The notes beneath the pieces were generated by a model, which did not search any database, was not told where the DNA came from, and saw only the letters and a program-made list of their open reading frames with translations. Of a stretch of DNA of 22,504 bases, positions 10,579-17,937 are shown in pieces. The position numbers and the translations under genes were made by a program. This DNA is from Sphaeroforma arctica JP610 (Eukaryota; Opisthokonta; Ichthyosporea; Ichthyophonida): the NCBI RefSeq assembly GCF_001186125.1, contig NW_014040466.1, positions 102,147 through 124,650 on the forward strand, given 5' to 3'. Within the stretch, counting starts at the first letter, position 1. The number at the start of each line of letters is the position of its first letter.

Positions 10579-11120
10579 CTACATATCACCTGGACTCGAA
10601 GACTCGTCTCGTCCAGTCTCGCCTGAAAGGTCGGCCGTGTGAATTCTACTAATGTTCTCTTTGTCCATTAGTTGAGTTACAAGGTCGTATACATCTGGAA
10701 AATCGTTCATCAACTGTTTGAGTAGCTTGGTCTCGGCCTCGGCCTCGTATGCAGTTTCTCTGTCAGAACGTATCTTTTTACAGAATGCCTTCGCTAGTGA
10801 TGAGTTCCTCTTTGCATCTTTAGGATTAGATTGTACATCGGTAATGCATACTGTAGGTGCGTGTGTCGCCCCAGCCTCTCGTTGAGACTTAGGTGTCAAG
10901 AGTGGAATCTTGGATTCTTCGACCTTACGTTTGAATGTCTCGGATGTTAACCATTTGGTTGTACCAACTGGATTTATTCGACATATCATTTTATGTCGCC
11001 AAGGAGTCTTCTGGACTGCACGGGTACCCTGGTACAGGAAAATATCTACCTCCATATCCACATATATGGGCTCACATTGTATCCTCGATATCAACTGTGA
11101 TAGCCATTTATCCGAATGTC
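10579..11120 (-). pseudogene. Pol linker of element C, between the extra domain and integrase
   Basis: A highly charged, Lys/Glu-rich open segment (ETFKRKVEESKIPLLTPKSQREAG..., SDRETAYEAEAETKLLKQLMNDFPDVYDLVTQLMDKENI) with no domain I recognise. The part around NDFPDVYDLVTQL looks helical. Most gypsy elements go from RNase H to integrase with a short linker, so this spacer is long. It would be part of the Pol polyprotein. Confidence 0.5.
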
Positions 11121-11501
11121 TTAGGGACAACACAACGTGATGGTAGCATCTTGTATATGAACATAATTTAGCAAATGTGGTATCAACAACCATGGTGTAT
11201 TCGCCCATGCGTTCTCATCGGATAAATCGATTTGAAACCCATCACCGTCTGGATGTTCCAGAGTTCGATATCGCGGCAGTTGCGCATTATGATGTGCTGC
11301 AAACATATTAATGGTATGTGGTCCATGTATGTTGTCTGCAATTTTAAACCACCTAGGATTGGCCAACCAATCCGTAGCTAGCAATTCCCGAACCATCTTG
11401 TTGGAATCCGTACGAAGCGTGACAGCATATCCAGTGAATGATTGTGTATGCCCGGTATATGTGTTATGCTGAAAGAAAACTTTGCGATCGTATCGTGCCA
11501 T
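11121..11501 (-). pseudogene. Extra domain after RNase H in element C, DIRS-like FA..N signature
   Basis: The open segment has RELLATDWLANPRWFKIAD near residues 38-56, then HTINMFAAHHNAQLPRYRT near 62-80. AWANTPWLLIPHLLNYVHIQDATITLCCP follows at its end. The 'vd.FA...N.qlPry' then 'W...PpwlLIp.vL..i....a...l..P.W' pattern is one I recall from sequence following RNase H in DIRS-type retroelements. I see no tyrosine recombinase here; the element has a D,D35E integrase instead. The identification rests on motif memory only. It may be a second, diverged RNase H-like fold. Confidence 0.55.
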
Positions 11502-11512
11502 CGACTGACCAA

Positions 11513-11935
11513 TTATGAATCGTGTTTCATGTCCTTTAAATGTTGCAACGATTTCTGATCACACAGTACATTAAAATGTGTACCGTAAAGGTAGTCCTTA
11601 AAATGAGTGAGTGCGGTCACAATAGCTAGTAGCTCTTGTTGCACGGTCGGAGAATTGATTTGTGACGAGTTCATAGCCTTGCTAAAGAACTGCACGTATC
11701 TCGGTTTCCCGTCAATCATTTGATACAGAACACTTCCCAACGTCATGTCGGATGCGTCTGTAGCCACCATGAAGGGTACTCCATCTTTTGGTGGCTGGAC
11801 TACTGGGGCTTGTTGAACCACTATTTTGAGCTGCTTAAAGGCATCATCACAGTCTTTGGTCCACAACGCTCCTATTTTGCCCTTGTGACATCTTAAATGC
11901 CCGAAAGGCTTCAAGTAGCTTGTGTGGAACTCCAT
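11513..11935 (-). pseudogene. RNase H remnant of gypsy-like element C
   Basis: A 140-residue open segment. WTKDCDDAFKQLKIVV is the conserved link from RT to RNase H ('W....q.AF..lK..l'). VATDASDMTLGSVLYQ supplies the first catalytic Asp ('DAS..g.GavL.Q'). QFFSKAMNSSQINSPTVQQELLAIVTALTHFKDYLYG supplies the Glu ('Y...E.E.LAiv.a....r.yL.g'). HFNVLCDQKSLQHL supplies the next Asp ('f.v.tDh.sL..l'). This is the classical Ty3/gypsy RNase H and sits directly after RT. Fossil sequence. Confidence 0.9.
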
Positions 11936-12560
11936 CTGACAGGAAGTTAACGAAACCGCACATGCTGTTCACGTCCTTGCCTGTAGTGGGGGTTCTCCAG
12001 TCTATTAAGTGTTCTACCTTTCCGGGGTCGATCGTAATGCCTTCCCCAGATACACGATATCCCAACAGCTGTAGTTTGTTAAGCCTTTCCAGTACCTCTC
12101 TTACAACCCTGTCATGGTCCTCTTTAGTTTTAGTAAACATGACAATGTCATCGATATATACCTGTATTTTGTCCATGTCCCTAAATAGGTCGTGCATGAT
12201 TTATTGAAAGAAGGCTGGTAGCATATGCAAACTAAAAGGGGCTCCTTTAAAAGAATACTGCTGTCCATCCCAAGTGAAGGTGAAATACTTCCGATGTGGT
12301 TTGTATATCTTCATTTAGCGGTAGCCTTGCTTCAAATCGATGGTTGAAAGTATTTTCGCTCCTTCCATTCTTCTCAGCAATTCAATAATTTTTGGTAAAT
12401 GGAAATTATGTGTGGTAAAAGAGCGTTTATAGGACTCATATCCAAACATACGCGAACCTTCTTTAACGTGCAATCGGAGTTGAACTGGTCTACAGCTATG
12501 AGTGCTAAGTTGACAGGAGTAGGTTCGTAGTTGACTGCGATTACCCCGTCTTCCAACCAT
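11847..12560 (-). pseudogene. Reverse transcriptase palm region of element C
   Basis: Open segments at 12315-12560 and 11847-12197 carry the core RT motifs. LPKIIELLRRMEGAKILSTIDLKQGYR is the 'lP.i.dll..l.gak.FS.lDL..GY' block with the first catalytic Asp. IQVYIDDIVMFTKTKEDHDRVVREVLERLNKLQL contains YIDD, a variant of the YVDD active site, followed by the 'S....eH...v..vl.rL' stretch. GEGITIDPGKVEHLIDWRTPTTGKDVNSMCGFVNFL matches 'G...dp.Kv.ai..wp.P.....v.sFlG..nyy'. It is the clearest gypsy hallmark in the window. Fossil sequence. Confidence 0.92.
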
Positions 12561-13030
12561 GCCTTGACTTGTTCTCGTACCACCTGTTCATGACGCCACG
12601 CTACGTAATTTCGCGTTGGACATTTCAACTTCGAAAAGTCTACTTTTGTCAAATCTAAGCTCACGTATCCGTTGTTAAATTTAAACTGAGCCCAGTCAGT
12701 GATCTTTATCTTGTCGTTCTCAAAGAGAAAATCCTTGAGCTTCTCTGTGAATTGGGGTATCACTTCTTTCACAGTCTTAGATGGCTTGTATACAGGCTTC
12801 AGCAGATTGTCGTCTGACTGATCCTTCTGTGGGTCAATGTTCGTCGGCAAACCGGTAATTGTTATACCTATCGATAACAGATCTCCCATCCCCACTATTA
12901 AATCGTAATCTGGCGAAGTGTTACAGACTGCTGCCTTAGTCACTGTGATCCGTTGATCTGTTAGGGTAAACCTCAAATCTACTGCCATGTCACGACACGT
13001 AATCTCCCTTTCGTCAGCTAACTTTAACAT
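12374..13030 (-). pseudogene. Protease-like region and RT N-terminus of element C
   Basis: A 218-residue open frame. Its first 50 residues (DLRFTLTDQRITVTKAAVCNTSPDYDLIVGMGDLLSIG) resemble the second half of a retroviral-type aspartic protease ('v....f.V....yd.ilG.d.L...g'). The expected D-S/T-G lies further upstream and is not convincing. From about residue 120, KLKCPTRNYVAWRHEQVVREQVKAWLEDGVI...PTPVNLALIAVDQ...KVRVCLDMSPINALL matches the RT entry ('py...p.....v..ei..ll..GiI..S.SP..sP...V.K..g..R.cvDyr.LN'). Fossil sequence. Confidence 0.82.
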
Positions 13031-13210
13031 AGTAGGTTCTGATTTACGAGTTACATCAGTTATCTAACAGAATCTCGATGATATACATGAAATTTGTGAG
13101 CCCGGATCCAACAACGCTTTTATTTCATGCCCATTAACTTGTACGTCTAGGATGACGCGCTCATCTTGCGGTGCATCCTTTTGTTTCAGTGCCAAGATCC
13201 GGTAAGATTG

Positions 13211-13447
13211 TCACTTAACTTCTACTTTCGGTTGCACCTTACATATGTGTTTGTGGTAATCTCCAGTTCCTTCACAGTCTGCACAGTTCGCGATAAAATG
13301 TTTACATTTGTATGCGTGCCTGCCATTCCAGCGTCCATTCGGCTCATGTTGGGTTATGCGCCAGCTGCAACCTATCTCAGCACAGTCCTTGGTCTCCTTA
13401 TACTTCGGTTTAGGAGGATCGGCTACCTGATTCGATCTATTGCCCAA
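13211..13447 (-). pseudogene. Cys/His-rich segment, probable nucleocapsid of element C
   Basis: A short frame with CAEIGCSW..., then YKCKHFIANCADCEGTGDYHKHIC, many Cys and His residues in a Lys-rich context. The spacing is not the standard C-x2-C-x4-H-x4-C knuckle. It resembles a diverged zinc-binding segment such as those between Gag and protease in gypsy elements. Position between the capsid-like and protease-like regions supports that role. Confidence 0.55.
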
Positions 13448-14166
13448 GGTCCCGAGAGTGTTGACATTCTTCTTTTGACCATCAGCGCCTTACACTTGCT
13501 TGTTCTTATGGCGTCCTCTGTCACCGCCTTTGTTCCCTTTGTTGTTTTCCGTACCTGTATGAGAGTCTCGACCGTTACCTGTGGTCCTCCATTCGCGTTG
13601 GTTACCGTCTTCTTGGTAGACGGCGTGAATTTCACCACAGAACTCGGACGTTTCGAAAACGTCTGGTCTGCTCTCGAATAAGATTCAGTCCAAGTCAAGT
13701 CGGCGAGTTTCATGATGCCGTAAGTTGGCCCTTCAATTGAAATCTCACGTACCTTGTCCGTAAAAGATTGGTGCATATCTGCGTACAGCACTTCTTGGTC
13801 TTTTCTATGTAGAGCCGACCAGAAAATAGTTTGTACCCATAGCACACACATACTCAGCTTGTCTCGCGACATTTCTTGCGTCTGAGCACGTGTTATGTGA
13901 GTATCCAGTTCCAGAAGGTAATGTGACACTGGTGTTCCTTCGTCCGGTGGTACCATTATCGATACCAATAGTTCCGGCCTAGGATCGGTTGAGAACAGAT
14001 GGACTATCATCTCGCTCTGCTCCCTCCACGTCGTTAGCTTTGTTATAGCAGCTTTAGCCTTCTCCAGATGACGGCTTAAAACTCTGTTGCGCAGCCTCAA
14101 ACCATAGGTCTTACGTAAATCTGCAGTGAGCATTATTTGACCAAACTCTTTCAAAGATCGCGACAA
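13423..14166 (-). pseudogene. Gag capsid-like region of element C
   Basis: A 247-residue open frame upstream of the Cys/His-rich segment. The first 130 residues look helical (AKAAITKLTTWREQSEMIVHLF..., VSHYLLELDTHITRAQTQEMSRDKLSMCVLWVQTIFWSALH). They include a hydrophobic Trp-containing stretch consistent with a capsid fold. The last 80 residues are basic and Thr/Lys-rich, leading towards nucleocapsid. I see no residue-level signature that names a Gag subfamily, so the call rests on position, size and composition. Confidence 0.6.
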
Positions 14167-14371
14167 TAATGCTAAGTTACTCGTATCGATAGGGTCCTTA
14201 CGGTCTTTTCGATCCGGACGATATGTAGTGGGTAACTTACCTATGTCCTTGACGATTTTCTTGACGATTTTCGATTTTCTTACTGTCCACTGACTTCTCG
14301 GCGTGTATGATGCGTAGCTCCGTACCGATCTTGGATTGAAAGTGCCTCGCCATTGTCATTCTCAAACTGGC

Positions 14372-14969
14372 TTACTCTAACTTTCTTTGATCCATCGCTA
14401 GCGTCGCCTCCTCTTCTGCGTTGAGCATTCGAGCAGTGAAATCAGCAATCTTCTTGTCACTCTCCGAAATCTCGTGAAATGGCGTGTTCATCTCCTTCAA
14501 TTCGTGCAGTCCCTGATTGTCTCCATCGTCACCGTCATCCTTTCGTGCCTTCTTGCGAGTCGTCATCGTCGTCGATGTCTTCGACTGCTTGGCCGATGGC
14601 AGCAAGTAATCTGGTCCTGACGAGTCTGGTTCTTCAAATTCTGGCGATGATTGATCCTCGTCTCCGCCAGCTTCCACCGTAAATTTTCGTTTGCCGGTCT
14701 TCTTACGGTCTTTGTACTACTGGAATTCAGCCGCCAACTTTCGCAATTCGCGCAGGTAATCATCTGTGTCCCGGCCGTCTGATTCTTCTCCTCCAGAGTC
14801 TGATCCCTGTTCTGATTCAGATTTTGAGGTCCCTTTACCTTGTGGTGTTAGGTCTCCCGGTCCTTATTCTATCTGCTTGTATTTCGGCATCTCGTCTGCT
14901 GACTCTATCGGTGTATTTTTCTTCTCCTTAGATTTCTTTGATTTCTTGGGCTTGGTCTTGCCCGTTGTA
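14372..14969 (-). pseudogene. Gag N-terminal low-complexity region of element C
   Basis: Minus-strand frames next to the 5' LTR encode strongly charged sequence. Acidic stretches such as DEDQSSPEFEEPDSSGPDYL and DDGDDGDN alternate with Lys/Arg-rich ones such as MTTRKKARK. Nearest the LTR comes a lysine-rich segment. A short helical part (SESDKKIADFTARMLNAEEEATLAMDQRKLE) follows. It probably represents the disordered N-terminal part of Gag. It begins immediately inside the LTR, leaving almost no room for a conventional leader. Confidence 0.5.
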
Positions 14970-15705
14970 ATTTAAGTTTAGCTTCAGCCCTTGGTAATGA
15001 GCTAAAAGATTAGAGGATGTAAGACTGAGACTATTGTCTTTATGGCTCCGCTCTAATCACTCAATACTTCGGTCTAGATTTATTCAGTGTCAGTAACTAA
15101 GACCAGATTTCATTTCATTGGATGCTTGATATTTCATTCTATATCATTTCATGCCTCGAAACAACCTTCCAATCGCAATTACCAATAAAATAATTCTAAG
15201 TCCAACTTGAGAAAAATAAAAGAAATTAAATAACACCATGATGATACAGTTAAATGTCTTACCTATACCCCATCACATGGTACTTAGCTCTCCATCCCAT
15301 TGAAGGCATAGACGGGCACATCTAGTTGGCCGGCTAGGGGAGATCATTTTCATGCCCCATTTCTCAGTAGGCTATCTCGCGCTGAGAGTATTTGGTAATA
15401 CAACATGAGTCATCAAGTGTCAATATCACCCGAGACTCACCCAGTGTTGTATCCCAATATTCTGATGGAAAACATATCATTGTAGAAAAACCATCATATC
15501 GATATCAACAGGGTCTCCGGCCTCTGTCGTATACAATTGTAAATCCAAATATCCAAACTAGATTATTTGTTTGTTTGTTTTCTGTAAATTCAATATTTCT
15601 ATAATTAAATTATTTGATTATTATACAGATACAATTATCTATAATTGCGTTTCAACGTATACCAGGTTTTACAACTGTAATAGCGTATAAATGTTAACAC
15701 GTTTA
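14970..15705 (-). repeat. 5' LTR of gypsy-like element C
   Basis: Direct repeat of 8272-9007 at constant offset 6698. It carries the same AGCTTCAGCCC-type start and the same sequence through TATACCAGG near the other end. Right of 15705 the similarity is lost and the hairpin-rich sequence of element B resumes. The approximately 3% divergence between copies gives a relative age only. Confidence 0.85.
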
Positions 15706-16145
15706 TAATATACGTTAACATGTGCTTCTACTATAGGAACCCGCTGATTTTACAATTAGTAGCTTTATAAACCTATAATTATTCACTTTTAAAGTGATAT
15801 AGATTTTAGAATCTAAATCAATATATTAGTATATTGAAACAACACACAAGAATTGTCAAAATTGATAAATAGCACTTACGTGTTGATTTATTGATAAGCT
15901 TAAAAGCTGTAAATTTATAAGTTTGCACTTACGTGTTAGGTTATAAATACTACTTACGTAGACGAATTTTAAAATTCAACCATAAATATAGCTGCTATTG
16001 ACTATAAGCACTTCCGTGCTGATTTACAAATTGCACTTACGTGTGATTTTAGAATCAACTTAATTTACTATAGTGTAATGGTACACTAGGCAAATCTCTA
16101 TAGTCTACTTTGAAGTAGACTGAAAAAAATCAGATATCAGAAAAG
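15706..16145 (+). repeat. Hairpin-dense leader of B, right part
   Basis: Eight clear hairpins: 15783-15797 (7-bp stem), 15800-15815 (TTAG), 15818-15837 (8-bp stem, TTAG), 15964-15977 (perfect 14-bp palindrome), 16007-16020 (TTCC), 16044-16057 (TTAG), 16073-16086 (ATGG) and 16103-16120 (7-bp stem, TTGA). A short CACTTACGTG motif recurs at 15873, 15926 and 16034, with a TACTTACGTA variant at 15951. Without element C this would be continuous with 7797-8271. Confidence 0.75.
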
Positions 16146-16182
16146 TATAAATACAGGAGACTCGCCTTGAGCGACTTCAGTT
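16146..16182 (+). promoter_or_regulatory. TATA box plus TCAGTT initiator (second promoter of B)
   Basis: TATAAATA starts at 16146 and TCAGTT spans 16177-16182, with the initiator A at 16179. The distance from the first T of the TATA box to that A is 33 nt, identical to the pair at 7755/7788. The ATG at 16189 would lie only 10 nt downstream, giving a very short leader. A hairpin (16175-16187) covers the initiator and stops just short of the start codon. Confidence 0.62.
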
Positions 16183-16188
16183 TGAAGC

Positions 16189-16521
16189 ATGCCTCCTAAG
16201 AGGCACTTCAAGAAGAAGAAGCCAGAGTCGCCCTCAGCGGCTAAACCGCCAAAGCGAGTTAAACACTCGACTTTCCTTATGGAAGCTATGTCTAAGAAGA
16301 CAAAAGACTCTTTTAAAGAAGCAAATGCTTCTAAAAAAGCAGAGGTTACTGAAGTAACAAGTGCTTTTAAAGCACCTGATGTTCCACTAACATCGCAAGT
16401 TGCTAAAGCAACAAGTGCTTCTAGAGCACCTGATCTATTAGTGAATACATCTCCTGAGGAAGAAGAAGTAGTTGGTCAAAGGCAAACTAGAAGTCAATCT
16501 AAAGAGATTGCTCGTTCTTGA
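16189..16521 (+). CDS. Lys-rich hypothetical protein of element B (first open frame)
   Basis: A 110-residue frame whose ATG sits 10 nt after a plausible initiator. The N-terminus is strongly basic (KRHFKKKKPE, then KPPKRVK), reading like a bipartite nuclear localisation signal or nucleic-acid-binding tail. Residues 53-66 and 71-84 are a tandem repeat (V-T-E-V-T-S-A-F-K-A-P-D-V-P / V-A-K-A-T-S-A-S-R-A-P-D-L-L). The C-terminus is acidic then Arg/Gln-rich. No fold is predicted by eye, there is no Cys or His cluster, and no family is recognised. At least eight short inverted repeats lie inside the reading frame. It could be a Gag-like N-terminus, a chromatin-type protein, or not a real protein. 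Confidence 0.45.
   Translation: MPPKRHFKKKKPESPSAAKPPKRVKHSTFLMEAMSKKTKDSFKEANASKKAEVTEVTSAFKAPDVPLTSQVAKATSASRAPDLLVNTSPEEEEVVGQRQTRSQSKEIARS
16345..16440 (+). repeat. 54-nt tandem duplication with paired stem changes
   Basis: A 42-nt stretch starting at 16345 recurs at 16399. Each copy begins with a 5-bp hairpin: GTTAC-TGAA-GTAAC in the first and GTTGC-TAAA-GCAAC in the second. One A-T pair has become G-C on both arms. Each is followed by a GTGCTT...AGCAC hairpin. The encoded residues change (Thr to Ala, Glu to Lys, Val to Ala) while the pairing of the first hairpin is retained. Confidence 0.85.
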
Positions 16522-16566
16522 AAGAACACTGAAGCTGGATCATCTTTAGAAGATAGTACACAGGCT

Positions 16567-17331
16567 ATGGACGTAGATCCTAAGTCAGATGAGAATCAAC
16601 CTTTAAAGGTTCCTCCTCACCAGACCTCTAAAGGTCAACATTCGCTATTTTCAGATAGTGAAGAGGAGTCAACTCCTATAAATAAAAAGACTCAAAGTGC
16701 AGTAGTGGGCAGCTCTACAGAAATGCAAAGTAATGAGCCATATGAAAACCCAAAGGCTCTATCATCCAGCTATGATGATTCTTTAGAGATGATTCAAACT
16801 GGAGTAAAAAGGATGTCTTCAAGCGAGGTACGTCCTCGAGTTCAGGCAGCTGAACAAGAACTTCAGAGTTCTAAACCACGTGCTTCACAGCACATCGAAA
16901 AGTCTGAATCAGATGATGACGACAAAGGAGCAGGAAACGCTTCTACCCGCCGTTACCGGAAACCGAGTACAACCCATTCGAAATTAGAATCCAGTAAAGA
17001 ACTTCAGAGTTCAGCAGAGATTCTGTTTCTACATCCACCTAAAGCTTCAGAAGCTAAATCAAACGTTGCTCAAGCTAATACAGCTAAAGCTGCTAAAACC
17101 GCAGCTAAGAAAGCTCAGACTAAAAAAGCTAAGACTTCTACCGTTAAGGCTAAGTCTGATGTTTCAAGTAGTAAAGGTAAGGCTAAATTACATGAAAATG
17201 TAAAAAAGCCAACGTTCTCCAGGACGAAAAGACATCTAGATACATATGTCAGTAATGGTGAAAGTTCCTTAGAACATAGTGAACATTCGAATGTACACAT
17301 AGTTCTAATTCAGCATCATCAGGTCATTTGA
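16567..17331 (+). CDS. Ser/Lys/acid-rich hypothetical protein of element B (second open frame)
   Basis: A 254-residue frame of low complexity. Residues 27-36 contain an acidic serine cluster (LFSDSEEES) resembling casein-kinase sites, and about 113-120 another (SESDDDDKG). ELQSS occurs twice (about 98 and 144). Residues 170-210 are Ala/Lys-rich (NTAKAAKTAAKKAQTKKAKTSTVKAK), resembling a histone H1 tail, followed by SSSKGKAK. It is probably disordered, nuclear and nucleic-acid binding, but this rests on composition only. Many in-frame inverted repeats occur, for example 16598-16611, 16664-16677, 16857-16872, 16880-16893 and 16999-17012. No family is recognised and no catalytic motif is seen. 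Confidence 0.45.
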   Translation: MDVDPKSDENQPLKVPPHQTSKGQHSLFSDSEEESTPINKKTQSAVVGSSTEMQSNEPYENPKALSSSYDDSLEMIQTGVKRMSSSEVRPRVQAAEQELQSSKPRASQHIEKSESDDDDKGAGNASTRRYRKPSTTHSKLESSKELQSSAEILFLHPPKASEAKSNVAQANTAKAAKTAAKKAQTKKAKTSTVKAKSDVSSSKGKAKLHENVKKPTFSRTKRHLDTYVSNGESSLEHSEHSNVHIVLIQHHQVI

Positions 17332-17928
17332 GTGACTCTATGAAAGCTGTAAGTTCTTCTTCAAAGAAGAGGCTGCACTTACCGGTTTTAGAACCGATTG
17401 CGAAATTATTGGTAAATGTACCTGATCGTAGATCAGAATATACTCCACTCCTAATTCAGCAAGTTATCATACAGCATGCATAGAACATTACTCTAAGGCG
17501 AGAGATATCTATGAGAGAAGAATCATTACAACCATGCGGAGACAATGCATAAACGCATTGAGTTCCACACGGGGCTTGTCTCAGGACAAGCAAGATCCAC
17601 CGTCGAACACTTAAGTGATCGATCATCGTAGACAAAGAATGTCAAAGACAGAGAACTTGCTTTAAAAATCATCTGTAATAACAAAAGAATGTTTTAGGGT
17701 TTTAGGGTTTAAAGACCTTTGTACTCGATTTTGACAATCGCCTAAATCAGCTTTGTAGGCAAAGCTGGGCCAAGGGCCAACGCAGAATATTAGAAATAAT
17801 ATTTATGCACGTGATATCTAATCGTATGAATAGAGAGCATCACGACAACAACGCATACTTAGTTACAAAACTTTTCTGCGGTTGTCGATGTTGAAGTGTT
17901 TAACCACTTATAACGAAATGCGTATCCT
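17332..17928 (+). other. Right arm of element B, hairpin-rich, no supported gene
   Basis: Inverted repeats continue past the open frames: 17355-17370, 17383-17396 (TTAG), 17411-17422, 17422-17436 (6-bp stem), 17543-17560, 17575-17590 (TCAG), 17608-17617, 17616-17625, 17726-17740, 17749-17766 (7-bp stem) and 17786-17803. Beyond about 17805 the density drops. The element ends near 17928, where copia integrase similarity resumes. Confidence 0.6.
17692..17710 (+). repeat. Two TTTTAGGG units
   Basis: Two consecutive TTTTAGGG units followed by TTT. The sequence resembles green-lineage telomere repeats (TTTAGGG or TTTTAGGG), but two units are too few to call an internal telomere. A related palindrome lies at 22474-22493. 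Confidence 0.4.
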
Positions 17929-17937
17929 GTAAATTTC
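17929..17937. repeat. Right target-site-like duplication around insertion B
   Basis: GTAAATTTC, partner of GTAAAGTTC at 6624-6632. It lies within the codons for the conserved region just before the 'FGs' block of copia integrase. Confidence 0.55.

Larger units (their letters stand above)
8272..15705 (-). mobile_element. Ty3/gypsy-like LTR retrotransposon, decayed (element C)
   Basis: Minus-strand order: 5' LTR (14970-15705), gag, Cys/His-rich segment, protease-like region, reverse transcriptase, RNase H, an extra domain, integrase, 3' LTR (8272-9007). Integrase after RNase H is the Ty3/gypsy order. Total length is about 7.4 kb. The LTRs differ by roughly 3% by eye, so C is younger than copia element A. 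Coding regions are broken in about ten places and no intact Pol remains. No convincing primer-binding site, polypurine tract or target-site duplication was found, so the LTR ends carry some uncertainty. Confidence 0.85.
6633..17928 (+). mobile_element. Unclassified palindrome-rich insertion (element B), itself interrupted
   Basis: This 11.3-kb block interrupts the copia integrase and is bounded by a 9-bp near-duplication. Without the gypsy-like element inside it (8272-15705), about 3.9 kb remains. B is AT-rich and carries two TATA/initiator pairs and two open frames on the plus strand. By eye it holds about fifty short inverted repeats, from the left end to the right end. No polymerase, integrase, transposase or tyrosine recombinase motif was seen, and no terminal inverted or direct repeats were found at its ends. 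It may be a non-autonomous retroelement or DNA element, or part of an unknown family. I do not recognise it. Confidence 0.6.

Noticed and set aside
13166-13681. 171-residue plus-strand open frame over the gag region of element C
   Set aside because: It is antisense to the supported gag and Cys/His-rich frames and shows no motif of its own.
6633-17928. Element B as a Polinton, Helitron or terminal-inverted-repeat DNA transposon
   Set aside because: No polymerase B, capsid, Rep/helicase or transposase motif and no inverted ends were visible; only composition and hairpins stand out.
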